Part shown: in pieces, positions 1 through 8,580 of the stretch
Position numbering within the stretch: position 1 is the stretch's first letter
How the letters are laid out: every line of letters starts with the position of its first letter
Assembly: GCA_002483145.1 (NCBI GenBank)
Contig: DLHJ01000014.1
Location: 62,001-126,000 of the forward strand
From: Cellvibrio sp. UBA7671
Lineage (GTDB): Bacteria > Pseudomonadota > Gammaproteobacteria > Pseudomonadales > Cellvibrionaceae
Direction: 5' to 3'
DNA length: 64,000 bases
Translations under genes and position numbers: made by a program
Notes under the pieces: generated by a model
What the model was told of the DNA's origin: nothing
Database searches by the model: none
The model's input: the letters and a program-made list of their open reading frames with translations, nothing else

Positions 1-1134
1 CAGATTACTGCATTGCGCACTGTGCAATCGCAACAAGTGATTGAGGAAGGGAATGGGGATATTGATGTAATCGCGGCAGAAATGCGCGCAGCTGCGATTT
101 GTGTGCACGTATTGTTTATTCGGCAGGGGCGAATTCTCGGGAGCCGCAGTTTTTATCCATCGGCCACACTGGCAGAAACACCTGCAGAAATTCTCGCTGA
201 GTTTATCCCACAATTTTATCTCGCCAGCAGCGGCCGTGAAATTCCGCGCGAGCTTATTGTAAGTAATCAATTAGAAGAGTCTGAGTTGCTCAGTGCCGCC
301 TTGCAGCAATCGGTTGGGCGTCAGGTATTAATCAATCACCAGGTGCGCAGTCATCGCGCGCAATGGTTACAAATGGCGGCAACGGCTGCACAACAAAATT
401 TAATTGCCCATATCAATAATAAGAAGAATTCGCTCGATCGTTTTATCGCATTGCAGGAAGCGCTTAATCTGGATGAAACACCGCAGCGTTTGGAATGTTT
501 TGATATCAGCCACAGTAGCGGCGAACTTACCGTTGCCAGTTGTGTGGTGTTTGATACCAATGGCCCACTCAAGTCTGATTATCGCCGCTTCAATATTGAT
601 GGAATTACGCCCGGTGATGATTACGCGGCAATGGAGCAGGCGCTTACGCGGCGCTACACCCGCTTGCAAAACGGTGAAGGCAAGTTGCCTGATATTTTAT
701 TGATCGATGGTGGCAAAGGGCAGTTGGGCAAGGCGATAGAAGTGCTTGCTGAGTTGGGTGTACAAGGTGTGCAGTTAATTGGTGTCGCCAAAGGTACAAC
801 GCGCAAAGCAGGTTTTGAAACTTTGTTCGATGGTGAAACTGGTGCAGAGATAGTATTGCCCGGCGATTCACCTGCATTGCACTTGATCCAGCATATCCGC
901 GATGAGTCGCATCGCTTTGCCATTACCGGTCACAAGCAGCGGCGCGATAAAAAGCGCAAGACGTCGACCCTGGAAGATGTCCCCGGTATTGGCGCTAACC
1001 GCCGCCGCGAGTTGTTGCGTCACTTTGGTGGTTTACAAGAGGTACAAAACGCCAGTATCAATGATTTGGCGCGCGTCAATGGCATTAGCCAGCGGCTTGC
1101 CGAAGAAATCTATGCCTTTTTCCACAATGATTAA
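1..1134 (+). CDS. uvrC: UvrABC excinuclease subunit C (5' end outside window)
   Basis: C-terminal 377 residues of UvrC, the nuclease that cuts both sides of a DNA lesion in nucleotide excision repair with UvrA and UvrB. The reading frame is open from base 1, so the GIY-YIG domain and most of the UVR motif lie upstream of the window; the visible part starts at the end of the UVR helix (ALRTVQSQQ). It then has the RNase H-like endonuclease domain (LECFDISHSSGELTVAS near residue 160, DILLIDGGKGQL near 230) and a C-terminal helix-hairpin-helix pair (LEDVPGIGANRRRELLRHFGG, then ARVNGISQRLAEEIY). The TTG at base 13 is internal and not a start. pgsA follows in the same direction, a gene pair conserved in many gammaproteobacteria. 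Confidence 0.97.
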   Translation, partial: QITALRTVQSQQVIEEGNGDIDVIAAEMRAAAICVHVLFIRQGRILGSRSFYPSATLAETPAEILAEFIPQFYLASSGREIPRELIVSNQLEESELLSAALQQSVGRQVLINHQVRSHRAQWLQMAATAAQQNLIAHINNKKNSLDRFIALQEALNLDETPQRLECFDISHSSGELTVASCVVFDTNGPLKSDYRRFNIDGITPGDDYAAMEQALTRRYTRLQNGEGKLPDILLIDGGKGQLGKAIEVLAELGVQGVQLIGVAKGTTRKAGFETLFDGETGAEIVLPGDSPALHLIQHIRDESHRFAITGHKQRRDKKRKTSTLEDVPGIGANRRRELLRHFGGLQEVQNASINDLARVNGISQRLAEEIYAFFHND

Positions 1135-1243
1135 TCCTCCTCGACACATACTCCAATTGTTTCAGTAATATAACCAAAGCGTGTTAATAGCTTGTTGCTG
1201 GTGTATTATCGCGCCCGAACATACAGTCTCCCGGGAACCGCTT

Positions 1244-1798
1244 ATGACCCTTGCCAACCAACTTACCTTGGTGCGGATTTTTTTAATCCCGCTCTTTGTA
1301 GTGGTCTTTTATTTACCCTTTGGCTGGGCTTACATAGTCTCTTCATTGATTTTCAGCGTCGCCGCCATTACTGATTGGGCGGATGGTTATGTTGCGCGCA
1401 AATACAATCAAAGCACACCTTTTGGCGCCTTTCTTGATCCCGTCGCCGATAAGTTGATGGTGGTGATTGCGCTCCTGTTGTTGGTCACGCTGCACCATGA
1501 TTCAGTCTGGTTTGTGGTTGCCGCCGCAGTTATTGTTGGGCGTGAGATAGTCATATCGGCATTGCGTGAATGGATGGCCGCGGTAGGGCAGCGGGCAAGT
1601 GTGGCTGTATCGAGTATTGGCAAAATCAAAACAACGCTACAAATGACAGCCATTATTGTATTGCTAGCTAATATCCCGATACTGCTTCCTATTGGTTTTA
1701 TTGCCTTGGCGGGTGCTGCAGTGCTGACACTCTGGTCAATGATTCTTTATTTGCGTGCCGCCTGGCCTTATTTGTTACCAGAGTCGCCTGAAAAATAA
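1244..1798 (+). CDS. pgsA: CDP-diacylglycerol--glycerol-3-phosphate 3-phosphatidyltransferase
   Basis: Makes phosphatidylglycerol phosphate from CDP-diacylglycerol and glycerol 3-phosphate in the inner membrane, the committed step to phosphatidylglycerol and cardiolipin. The 184-residue protein has several hydrophobic segments and the full CDP-alcohol phosphotransferase signature D-x2-D-G-x2-A-R-x8-G-x3-D-x3-D (TDWADGYVARKY then GAFLDPVADK, residues about 42-68). The ATG at 1244 starts at MTLANQLTLVRI, the usual N-terminus; an upstream in-frame ATG at 1181 would add a non-conserved stretch and is not preferred. It lies 109 bases after uvrC and just upstream of two tRNA genes, as in E. coli (uvrC-pgsA-glyW-cysT-leuZ). 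Confidence 0.96.
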   Translation: MTLANQLTLVRIFLIPLFVVVFYLPFGWAYIVSSLIFSVAAITDWADGYVARKYNQSTPFGAFLDPVADKLMVVIALLLLVTLHHDSVWFVVAAAVIVGREIVISALREWMAAVGQRASVAVSSIGKIKTTLQMTAIIVLLANIPILLPIGFIALAGAAVLTLWSMILYLRAAWPYLLPESPEK

Positions 1799-1869
1799 CG
1801 CCTTTTTGATCGACCTGCACAGCATTTAGTCAACTGTCAAAAAACCTTCCTGCGACCTGGATAAAAGAC

Positions 1870-1898
1870 TAGGATTTTCAAAATGAGTCCGCTAGAAT
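1870..1898 (+). promoter_or_regulatory. Possible promoter of the tRNA-Cys/tRNA-Leu unit
   Basis: A TAGAAT -10-like hexamer lies at 1893-1898, followed directly by a GC-rich discriminator (TGCGGCC), as is common for stringently controlled stable-RNA promoters. The -35 position (about 1870-1875, TAGGAT) is poor. The mature tRNA starts 17 bases after the -10, leaving room for a short leader. Assigned from position and -10 only. Confidence 0.3.
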
Positions 1899-1914
1899 TG
1901 CGGCCTCTCGAAAT

Positions 1915-1988
1915 GGCGCGATAGCAAAGCGGTTATGCTCTGGATTGCAAATCCAGCTAGTCCGGTTCGACTCCGGATCGCGCCTCCA
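1915..1988 (+). tRNA. tRNA-Cys (GCA)
   Basis: A 74-base tRNA. The acceptor stem GGCGCGA (1915-1921) pairs with TCGCGCC (1978-1984), followed by discriminator T and an encoded CCA (1986-1988). The anticodon loop TTGCAAA is closed by CTGGA/TCCAG and gives anticodon GCA (Cys). The T arm contains GGTTCGACTCC. It corresponds by position to E. coli cysT downstream of pgsA. Confidence 0.97.
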
Positions 1989-2024
1989 TTTTTCCCCTTT
2001 TACGTACCGACGTAAAAGCACTCC

Positions 2025-2111
2025 GCCCGAGTGGTGAAATCGGTAGACACAACAGATTTAAAATCTGTCGATCTTTTGGTCGTGCCGGTTCAAGTCCGGC
2101 CTCGGGCACCA
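2025..2111 (+). tRNA. tRNA-Leu (TAA)
   Basis: An 87-base class II tRNA with a long variable arm (GTCGATCTTTTGGTCGT region). The acceptor GCCCGAG (2025-2031) pairs with CTCGGGC (2101-2107), followed by A and an encoded CCA (2109-2111). The anticodon loop TTTAAAA, closed by ACAGA/TCTGT, gives TAA (Leu). It starts 36 bases after tRNA-Cys, so the two are very likely one transcript, and by position it corresponds to E. coli leuZ. Confidence 0.97.
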
Positions 2112-2142
2112 TCTACAAATCGCAAGTTATTGCGATCACCTC

Positions 2143-2170
2143 AAAGCCCTGCAATTGCAGGGCTTTTTGT
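2143..2170 (+). terminator. Rho-independent terminator of the tRNA unit
   Basis: AAAGCCCTGC (2143-2152) and GCAGGGCTTT (2157-2166) form a perfect 10-bp stem with a 4-base loop, followed by T-rich sequence (TTTTTGTTTT). It lies 31 bases after the CCA of tRNA-Leu. Confidence 0.9.
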
Positions 2171-2441
2171 TTTCCATAAGCAATTTCTTATTGATTAATA
2201 ATCGGTGAGCTTCTGGCTCAGAGACTTATTTCAATCCTTTGTTGGCAGTGAGCGCTGGGTTTAGCTAGCGTCAATGAGTTTTAAAATACTTGCTTTATCA
2301 GTGTTGCAGGAAATGATTTTTTAGGTGATACCAACTTCTTGAAAATTATAAGAATATTCTGTGGTGATTTGCACTTCCACTCGAATACCTCAGCCAAGTG
2401 GGAAGCAAAGTGTCTGGCGCCATAATCGGAGCTAAAATATC

Positions 2442-2603
2442 CTACTCCAATTTGGTCGTATTTTCTTTTGGATCTATCGATACACTATTGTTTACAGTGT
2501 CTTTTTCAGAGCGGCCTACGGAATCTATTTTGGCTGCTCGATTTCGTAGAATCATCGCTACGATACCGAAAATAATAGAGCTGAAAATACCGCTACCAAC
2601 CAT
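2442..2603 (-). CDS. Possible small single-pass membrane protein (53 aa)
   Basis: An ATG at 2603 opens a 53-residue frame. It begins with a hydrophobic segment (MVGSGIFSSIIFGIVAMIL), followed by a basic RNRAAK stop-transfer-like stretch and a polar tail ending DPKENTTKLE. This layout is typical of small bitopic membrane proteins. The ribosome-binding site is weak (GAAGA upstream). A second, better-spaced GTGGAG-ATG start (ATG at 2627) in another frame stops after 22 codons, so either this is a non-coding coincidence or the original gene has a frameshift. No family is recognised and there are no partner genes nearby. Confidence 0.3.
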   Translation of the reverse strand: MVGSGIFSSIIFGIVAMILRNRAAKIDSVGRSEKDTVNNSVSIDPKENTTKLE

Positions 2604-2840
2604 AAGTTATCTTCAGTAACCGACATAAATTACTCCACAGTTTCCCCTGATTGCACTCCCAAATGTGTTTGACCATAGACTTAGGCTAAAACAGTGTCGG
2701 TGCAGATGCGAACATACGGCAATCACATTCAATAAATTGCAAATGCTTGCAAAAGTGAGTAGAGATTTCCCGTTAATTTTTCGTCGCACTATTTGTGTGA
2801 GGTGCATCTCTTTATTGTGGTCGTTCTTTTGGAGCAAGCC

Positions 2841-2868
2841 CGTACGGTTGAATAACACCAACCGTACG
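2841..2868. repeat. Orphan 10-bp inverted repeat
   Basis: CGTACGGTTG (2841-2850) and CAACCGTACG (2859-2868) form a perfect 10-bp stem around an 8-base loop. No T-run follows on either strand, so it does not look like an intrinsic terminator. It lies in a region without a clear gene. It could be an operator, a structured RNA element or the relic of a mobile sequence. Confidence 0.6.
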
Positions 2869-3225
2869 AACCATTTTGGCCATTCGTATCCTCGGTAATC
2901 AATCCAATTTCGCTATCAAAAACATCTGCCTAGTGTGACCTATTTGGCTAAAAAACAGCTGTTTAATCCCATGTTTCTGCAAGTCGCCAAAGTGAGATGA
3001 GTTTTGCTCCAGTGGTTCCTATCATAGGCTGGCTCAGTGAACCCTATAACTCTCCGTTTAATCACAAGTAAGAATAATAAGTAGCAAGGTTTTCAGTGGG
3101 CAATCAACTGTGAGGTTATTCCGTAATTTCATCTCCATTTTTTAACTTCCACGCAGCACACCGTACATAGCAAGTAATGCTTTGGCGTCGCACTGCGTCA
3201 TTCCGGTTCTATTGGAGGCAACTCA

Positions 3226-6200
3226 ATGAACACCTTTATAAATATAATTAGGTGGTGCAGAAGTATTCACAAGCTGTGTTACGCGCTTGCGGTAGTTATA
3301 TCTGCGCTGTTTGTCGCTGCATCAGCAACGGCGCAAGCTCCCAAGTCCACTGATTTTCAGCGGACGGTGGTAGCGGAGGGATTGGATTTACCCATGGAGT
3401 TTGAAATTTCTGCCGATGGCCGCGCATTTGTCGTGAGCAAGTGCGGCAAGTTTTACGGTTGGAAATTGGATGCGGGTATCGCTACTGTCACATCTACTGT
3501 ACCGAATGTGCGCTGTGTATTTGAAGACGGATTACTGAGCGTTGCGCTTGATCCCAAATTTACCCAAAACGGATTTATTTATTTCCAATACACCTCGCCG
3601 GGGAGTAAAACCCGAGTGTCGCGTTTTACGGTGAATGCCAACAACGCGCTGATTGCCGGCTCTGAATCCATTTTGTTGGAGTGGATTACTGGTAATGAAG
3701 CGCATGGCCATATGGGCGGCAGTTTGAAGTTTGATAAAAACGGCAACCTGTTGATTACCACTGGCGATAACAACGCGGCGAGCGGTTATTTCTCCGAAGG
3801 TGCGCAAGCGACGTCAGGCAACACCAACGATTTGCGCGGTAAAGTATTGCGCATTACGCCGACAGCCGATGGCAAATACACCATTCCGGCAGGCAATTTA
3901 TTTCCCGCTAGTGCAACCCATCGCGCTGAAATTTACGGAATGGGGTTCCGCAATCCCTTCCGCATTAATATCGATCCGCTGACCGGTTATGCATACCTCG
4001 GCGATATTGGCCCGGATTCTTCTGCTGCGAGTGCTGAGGGCCCCGGTGGAATGGATGAGCTGAATGAACTGCGCACGGCAGGAAATTATGGCTGGCCCTA
4101 CATTGTTGGTTTCAACGAGCCTTATGCTGGCTTTAATCCGAATAACATTGTTAATAATCACGCCCGCAATACCGGTGCAAAAAATTTACCGGCGGCTAAA
4201 CCGGCGCTCTGGACTATTCGCCACCAGGCGACCATGGCGGGGCCGGTGTATCGTTTTAATCCAGCGATTACCAACGAATTTAAATTGCCTGAGTATTACG
4301 ATGGCCGTTTGATTTTTTGGGATTTCAACAGCAGCAAATTTTCAACGATTAATTTGGCAGCGGGTGGCAATCCACCCGTTGCTGAAGATTTTCCGTTGAA
4401 CACGGCAAATTTTCAGGGTGCGATTGATGTAGAACTTGATCCTCGCACCCATCAACTTTATGTATTGCAATGGGGTTCAGGTTGCTGCGATAAGGAGCCC
4501 TTTGGCAACGGTGTTTTGTATCGTTTTGATTATATCGGCGACCGCGATAACGGCACCAATGTCGCGGTGGGTGGTGTTGCAAATGCAACGACAGAAACCG
4601 GTGGAAATCTCGCGGCCTATGCGATTGATGGCAACCCGGCAACTCGCTGGGAAAGTACCGCTGCAGATCCACAAAGCCTGACCATTGACCTGCGCACACC
4701 CACAACGATCGCGACCATTATTATTAAATGGGAAGCCGCATTCAGTTCCAAATATATTATTGAAGCTTCAGTCAACGGCACAACTTGGGAGCGCTTGGTC
4801 ACTAACAATAACGGCACCGGTAATGCCGAATTGCATATGATCAATTCAACCACGGCTTACCGTTATGTGCGCTTGACCGGAACGGCGCGTGCGAGTGCCT
4901 ATGGCCACTCAATCTACGAGTTTGAAGTATTCGCAGGTGCACAGCCGGAGCAACCGCTCACGCAATTTGCCTATTTGAATATGCCTAAAACGCTGGATGC
5001 CAGTTTCACCGGCGTGCCCAAGTTGTTGTCGCAAACTGGCGTATTCAGCAACACGCCGAATATGACACCGATTGCGAACCTTGTTCCCTTTGCACCTAAC
5101 AGCCAGCTCTATTCCGATAACGCCACCAAGGCGCGTTGGATATCGTTGCCGGCTAATACCAAAGTGAAATGGGATGCGAAAGAAAACTGGGTTTATCCGC
5201 AAGGCACAGTAGTGGTGAAAAATTTTGAATTGCCCACTAATGCAAATAATCCTGCAACTAAAAGACGTCTCGAAACCCGTTTGTTGGTCGTCAAGGCCGA
5301 TGGCAAAGTTTACGGTGTTACTTACAGATGGCGTGCTGATAATAGCGATGCGGATTTGTTGACCACCGGCGCGCAGCAAAATGTCAGCATCACCAATGCG
5401 GACGGCACAACAACAACGCAAACCTGGACTTACCCAAGCCCGACGGAATGTATTGATTGCCACAACGCGCAATCTAGCCAGGTTCTTGGTTTGAGTACGC
5501 GTCAGTTGAATGGCAATTACACTTATCCCAACGGAGTGACAGAAAACCAATTGGTGAATTGGAATAATCGCAATTTGTTTGCGCCTGCGTTTATCAATAG
5601 TCAGGTTTCCGGTTTTGACAAAATGGTCGCACTCGGTGACACCAGCGCTTCGTTGGAAACCCGGGTGAAATCCTATCTCGATGCCAACTGTGCGCATTGC
5701 CATGGTACGGGTAATGGTGGATCGCAATGGGACGCGCGCTTTAATACGCCCTTGAGCCAAATGAAAGTCGTGAACCTCGCGACTACCGGTATTCGCGATT
5801 ACCTCGCGGACTACGGTATTACCAATGCAAAAATCGTTGCCGCTGGCGCGCCGCGGCAATCGGTGCTGTACATCCGCGATAAGAGCATCAACCCGAATGA
5901 CCGTATGCCACCCATTGGTCGCTCGTTGGAGCATAAGGAATACATCGCGGTATTGGAGCAGTGGATCGCCAGTTTGTCGGGCACTCCGCCACAACAAGGC
6001 AAGACGTTATTGTCAAAAGGCAAGCCGGTGACTGTCTCGTCATTTGAAGGTGGTTTTGTTGGCTCCAATGCTGTTGATGGTGATGTGTTAACCCGTTGGG
6101 GCAGTCAATTCTCTGATCCGCAATGGATCGAAATCGATCTGCAATCGGCGCAAAACATCAGTGAAATTAAGCTGGTGTGGGAGGCGGCTTACGGCAAGTC

Positions 6201-8490
6201 TTACACCATTCAAGGATCGCTAGATCGCAACCAATGGACCCCGATAGTGACCAAAACCAATGGCACTGGCGGTGTTGAAACCCATACCAATTTGTCCGGT
6301 TCCTATCGTTATATTCGTTTGAACGGCACTGTGCGCGGAACTGGCTACGGTTACTCGCTATTTGAGTTTGAGATCTGGGGCGGTACGGGTACTCCGCCGG
6401 TTGAGCCACCTGTGGAACCGCCGGTACAAACGCCAGTGCTGATCTCGCAAAACAAAACGGTTTCAACCTCGGCAGTAATTGGCGGCAACAACGGCGCGGC
6501 AGCGGTCGATGGCAACATGGGCACGCGTTGGGAAAGCGTGTTTGCCGATAACCAATTTATCCAGATCGACCTGGGCAGCAAGATGAAGATCACCCAGGTA
6601 GTGCTGGAGTGGGAGGCGGCTTACGGCAAAGGTTACGTGATTGAAGCATCGGATACCGGAACCGGCGGCTGGACTGAATTGTTCCGCACGACTACCGGTA
6701 ATGGTGGGCAAGATGCCTTGACCGTCAATGGCCAGGGGCGTTATGTCCGCTTGACCGGTATCACACGTGGCACCCAGTACGGTTTCTCGCTGTGGGAATT
6801 CCGTGTCTACGGCACTTCTCTGGATGTCGTGACCACGCCAACCATTAGCATTGCCGCACCAACAGCGGGCCAACAGTTTGTGCAAGGTAACAACGCCAGC
6901 CTGCAAGTGACGATTAGTGATGCGGCCTGGTTTAGCGCGGGCGGCAGCTATCGTTACTCGCTCAATAATGCAGCGGCAGTCAGGGTGACTAATGCAGCTC
7001 CCGTCAATCTGGGGGCTTTGCCAGTCGGTGATCACAGCGTTTCGGTCACCTTGCTGAATGCACAGAGCCAGGTCGTGGGGGTAAGTAACTCAGTCGGTTT
7101 CAGTGTTAGATCGACCGGTGTTACACCCACTACACCAAGCCCGGCAAAACTCGCGCCGACGGGATCAACCGCCTCCAGCTTCCTCGGCGGTAATACCGTG
7201 GCAAGTGCGCATGATGGCAATGTCGCGACCCGTTGGGAAAGTGCCGAAACCGACACCCAATATATCCAGCTGGATATGGGGAAAAGTGTGCACTTCACCC
7301 GCGCGGTGCTGAATTGGGAAGCCGCTTATGGCAAGAGCTATGTAATCGAGGTATCTGAAAATGGCAGCACCTGGGAAATCGTCAACACCACCACTAACGG
7401 TGACGGCGGTATCGATACTCTGATACTGGATGGCCAAAAAGGGCGCTATATCCGTATGCGCGGAATACAGCGTGCGACTGGCTACGGTTATTCCCTGTTT
7501 GAGTTTGAGGTTCACGGTGTTCCCGCTGATGCAAACCTCGCGCTCATCAGCTTCCTGTCGCCGGCAAATGATGCGGTGATCGCGCAGACTGAGGCAGTGA
7601 AATTCCGTGTTGCCATTACCGATGCCAATTGGTTTGCGAGCGGTGGTTATGTCTATTACCTGGATACCAACCAAGGGGTGCGTGTTAACAATCTCAATGA
7701 AATAAATCTGGGGCTGTTACCGACTGGCCAGCACAGTTTGCGCATCAGCTTGGTGAACAGCAGCGGTGTGGAAGTCAGTGTGCCCAAGGTGCGCAAATTC
7801 CGCGTGAGTTGCGGAACGACTTGTCCGAAAGTGTTGGTCTTCTCCAAAACCTCGGGCTTCCGCCACGACTCTATCGCGGCCGGTATTGCGATGGTGCAGC
7901 GTATCGCGCAGGACAATGGCTACATAGTCACGACCTCGGAAGATGCGAGCCTTTTCACCACTGCAAATCTCGCTCAGTACTCCACGATTGTGTTTATGAA
8001 TACCACTGGCGACATCTTCACTGCTGCGCAGGAAGCTGCATTCAAAACCTATATGGAAACCGGTGGCGGTTTTGTCGGTACTCACTCGGCGGCGGATACA
8101 GAGCACGGTTGGCCCTGGTATACCGGAACCCTGTTTGCCGGTGCGGAATTTATTCATCACGGCGATGGAATCCCGCGCGCAAAAGTGAAGATCGAGAAAC
8201 TGGAAAATCCGTTGGTGAAACACATCGGTGCTGAGTGGATGCTCGGTGATGAATGGTATTTTTGGAAAACCAATCCGCGCGGTGTAGGCAATGTGGAAAT
8301 CCTGGGCACGCTGGACCGCACCAGTTACACCTCGAATTATCCGGTTGCCGATCATCCGGTGATTTTCACCAATACTGTCGGTACAGGCCGCATGTTCTAC
8401 ACCGCCATTGGCCATGTCGATGCCAATTTCTCCGATCCCAATATGGTGGAAATGATCCGCAAAGCAATTGAGTGGACGTCTGCCAATTAA
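3226..8490 (+). CDS. Secreted multidomain PQQ sugar dehydrogenase-like / diheme cytochrome c / F5/8C / ThuA protein
   Basis: A 1754-residue exported protein. A signal peptide ends near residue 37 (SATAQA). Domains in order: a glucose/sorbosone dehydrogenase (PQQ) beta-propeller at about 40-440, with a His-x-Gly-Gly motif at H162 and GMGFRNPFRINIDP; F5/8C discoidin module 1 at 446-570; a diheme cytochrome c region at about 583-915, resembling the SO2930/HNE_0200 family, with CIDCH (C742, C745, H746) and CAHCH (C822, C825, H826); F5/8C modules 2 (930-1051) and 3 (1072-1197), joined by a Pro-rich linker; an Ig-like segment (1203-1295); F5/8C module 4 (1305-1435); a second Ig-like segment (1436-1527); and a ThuA-like domain (1534-1754, FSKTSGFRHDSI). 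The start has GGAGG 7 bases upstream. Inferred role: oxidation of a sugar or polysaccharide outside the cytoplasm, with electrons passed to the fused hemes. The substrate and the role of ThuA are unknown. Confidence 0.85.
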   Translation: MNTFINIIRWCRSIHKLCYALAVVISALFVAASATAQAPKSTDFQRTVVAEGLDLPMEFEISADGRAFVVSKCGKFYGWKLDAGIATVTSTVPNVRCVFEDGLLSVALDPKFTQNGFIYFQYTSPGSKTRVSRFTVNANNALIAGSESILLEWITGNEAHGHMGGSLKFDKNGNLLITTGDNNAASGYFSEGAQATSGNTNDLRGKVLRITPTADGKYTIPAGNLFPASATHRAEIYGMGFRNPFRINIDPLTGYAYLGDIGPDSSAASAEGPGGMDELNELRTAGNYGWPYIVGFNEPYAGFNPNNIVNNHARNTGAKNLPAAKPALWTIRHQATMAGPVYRFNPAITNEFKLPEYYDGRLIFWDFNSSKFSTINLAAGGNPPVAEDFPLNTANFQGAIDVELDPRTHQLYVLQWGSGCCDKEPFGNGVLYRFDYIGDRDNGTNVAVGGVANATTETGGNLAAYAIDGNPATRWESTAADPQSLTIDLRTPTTIATIIIKWEAAFSSKYIIEASVNGTTWERLVTNNNGTGNAELHMINSTTAYRYVRLTGTARASAYGHSIYEFEVFAGAQPEQPLTQFAYLNMPKTLDASFTGVPKLLSQTGVFSNTPNMTPIANLVPFAPNSQLYSDNATKARWISLPANTKVKWDAKENWVYPQGTVVVKNFELPTNANNPATKRRLETRLLVVKADGKVYGVTYRWRADNSDADLLTTGAQQNVSITNADGTTTTQTWTYPSPTECIDCHNAQSSQVLGLSTRQLNGNYTYPNGVTENQLVNWNNRNLFAPAFINSQVSGFDKMVALGDTSASLETRVKSYLDANCAHCHGTGNGGSQWDARFNTPLSQMKVVNLATTGIRDYLADYGITNAKIVAAGAPRQSVLYIRDKSINPNDRMPPIGRSLEHKEYIAVLEQWIASLSGTPPQQGKTLLSKGKPVTVSSFEGGFVGSNAVDGDVLTRWGSQFSDPQWIEIDLQSAQNISEIKLVWEAAYGKSYTIQGSLDRNQWTPIVTKTNGTGGVETHTNLSGSYRYIRLNGTVRGTGYGYSLFEFEIWGGTGTPPVEPPVEPPVQTPVLISQNKTVSTSAVIGGNNGAAAVDGNMGTRWESVFADNQFIQIDLGSKMKITQVVLEWEAAYGKGYVIEASDTGTGGWTELFRTTTGNGGQDALTVNGQGRYVRLTGITRGTQYGFSLWEFRVYGTSLDVVTTPTISIAAPTAGQQFVQGNNASLQVTISDAAWFSAGGSYRYSLNNAAAVRVTNAAPVNLGALPVGDHSVSVTLLNAQSQVVGVSNSVGFSVRSTGVTPTTPSPAKLAPTGSTASSFLGGNTVASAHDGNVATRWESAETDTQYIQLDMGKSVHFTRAVLNWEAAYGKSYVIEVSENGSTWEIVNTTTNGDGGIDTLILDGQKGRYIRMRGIQRATGYGYSLFEFEVHGVPADANLALISFLSPANDAVIAQTEAVKFRVAITDANWFASGGYVYYLDTNQGVRVNNLNEINLGLLPTGQHSLRISLVNSSGVEVSVPKVRKFRVSCGTTCPKVLVFSKTSGFRHDSIAAGIAMVQRIAQDNGYIVTTSEDASLFTTANLAQYSTIVFMNTTGDIFTAAQEAAFKTYMETGGGFVGTHSAADTEHGWPWYTGTLFAGAEFIHHGDGIPRAKVKIEKLENPLVKHIGAEWMLGDEWYFWKTNPRGVGNVEILGTLDRTSYTSNYPVADHPVIFTNTVGTGRMFYTAIGHVDANFSDPNMVEMIRKAIEWTSAN

Positions 8491-8524
8491 TTAGCAATCA
8501 ATTATTAAGTTTCATCCTCGCTTC

Positions 8525-8554
8525 TCCGCGCTGTTAATACAGCGCGGATTTTTT
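8525..8554 (+). terminator. Rho-independent terminator after the large secreted protein
   Basis: TCCGCGCTGT (8525-8534), loop TAAT and ACAGCGCGGA (8539-8548) form a perfect 10-bp stem followed by six T. It lies 35 bases after the stop at 8490 and 27 bases before the ATG of the next gene, so the receptor gene needs its own promoter or transcriptional readthrough. Confidence 0.9.
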
Positions 8555-8580
8555 CATGCAGCTTTGGTGTCGAAAACGTT

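Larger units (their letters stand above)
2171..3225. other. Gene-poor intergenic region
   Basis: About 1.05 kb between the tRNA terminator and the large secreted enzyme. It is AT-rich and several short open frames on both strands show no family I recognise. The only items I can name are a 53-codon minus-strand frame (2442-2603), a 10-bp hairpin (2841-2868) and the GGAGG ribosome-binding site of the next gene (3214-3218). The promoter of the 3226 gene must lie here, but no convincing -35/-10 pair stands out. Remnants of a decayed gene are possible. Confidence 0.5.

Noticed and set aside
2665-2898. Plus-strand frame of 77 codons rich in Arg/Cys in the gene-poor region
   Set aside because: No ribosome-binding site or family pattern, and it spans the orphan hairpin. 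It may be part of a decayed gene, but this cannot be shown.
4909-5997. Long minus-strand open frame (362 codons) inside the large secreted enzyme gene
   Set aside because: It lies wholly opposite a gene with clear domains and heme motifs, and its translation has no family pattern. It follows from the codon bias of the real frame.
8491-8580. Possible cobalamin riboswitch in front of the BtuB-like receptor
   Set aside because: The gap is only 90 bases, is filled by a terminator hairpin, and lacks the conserved B12-box. So vitamin B12 is not assigned as ligand.
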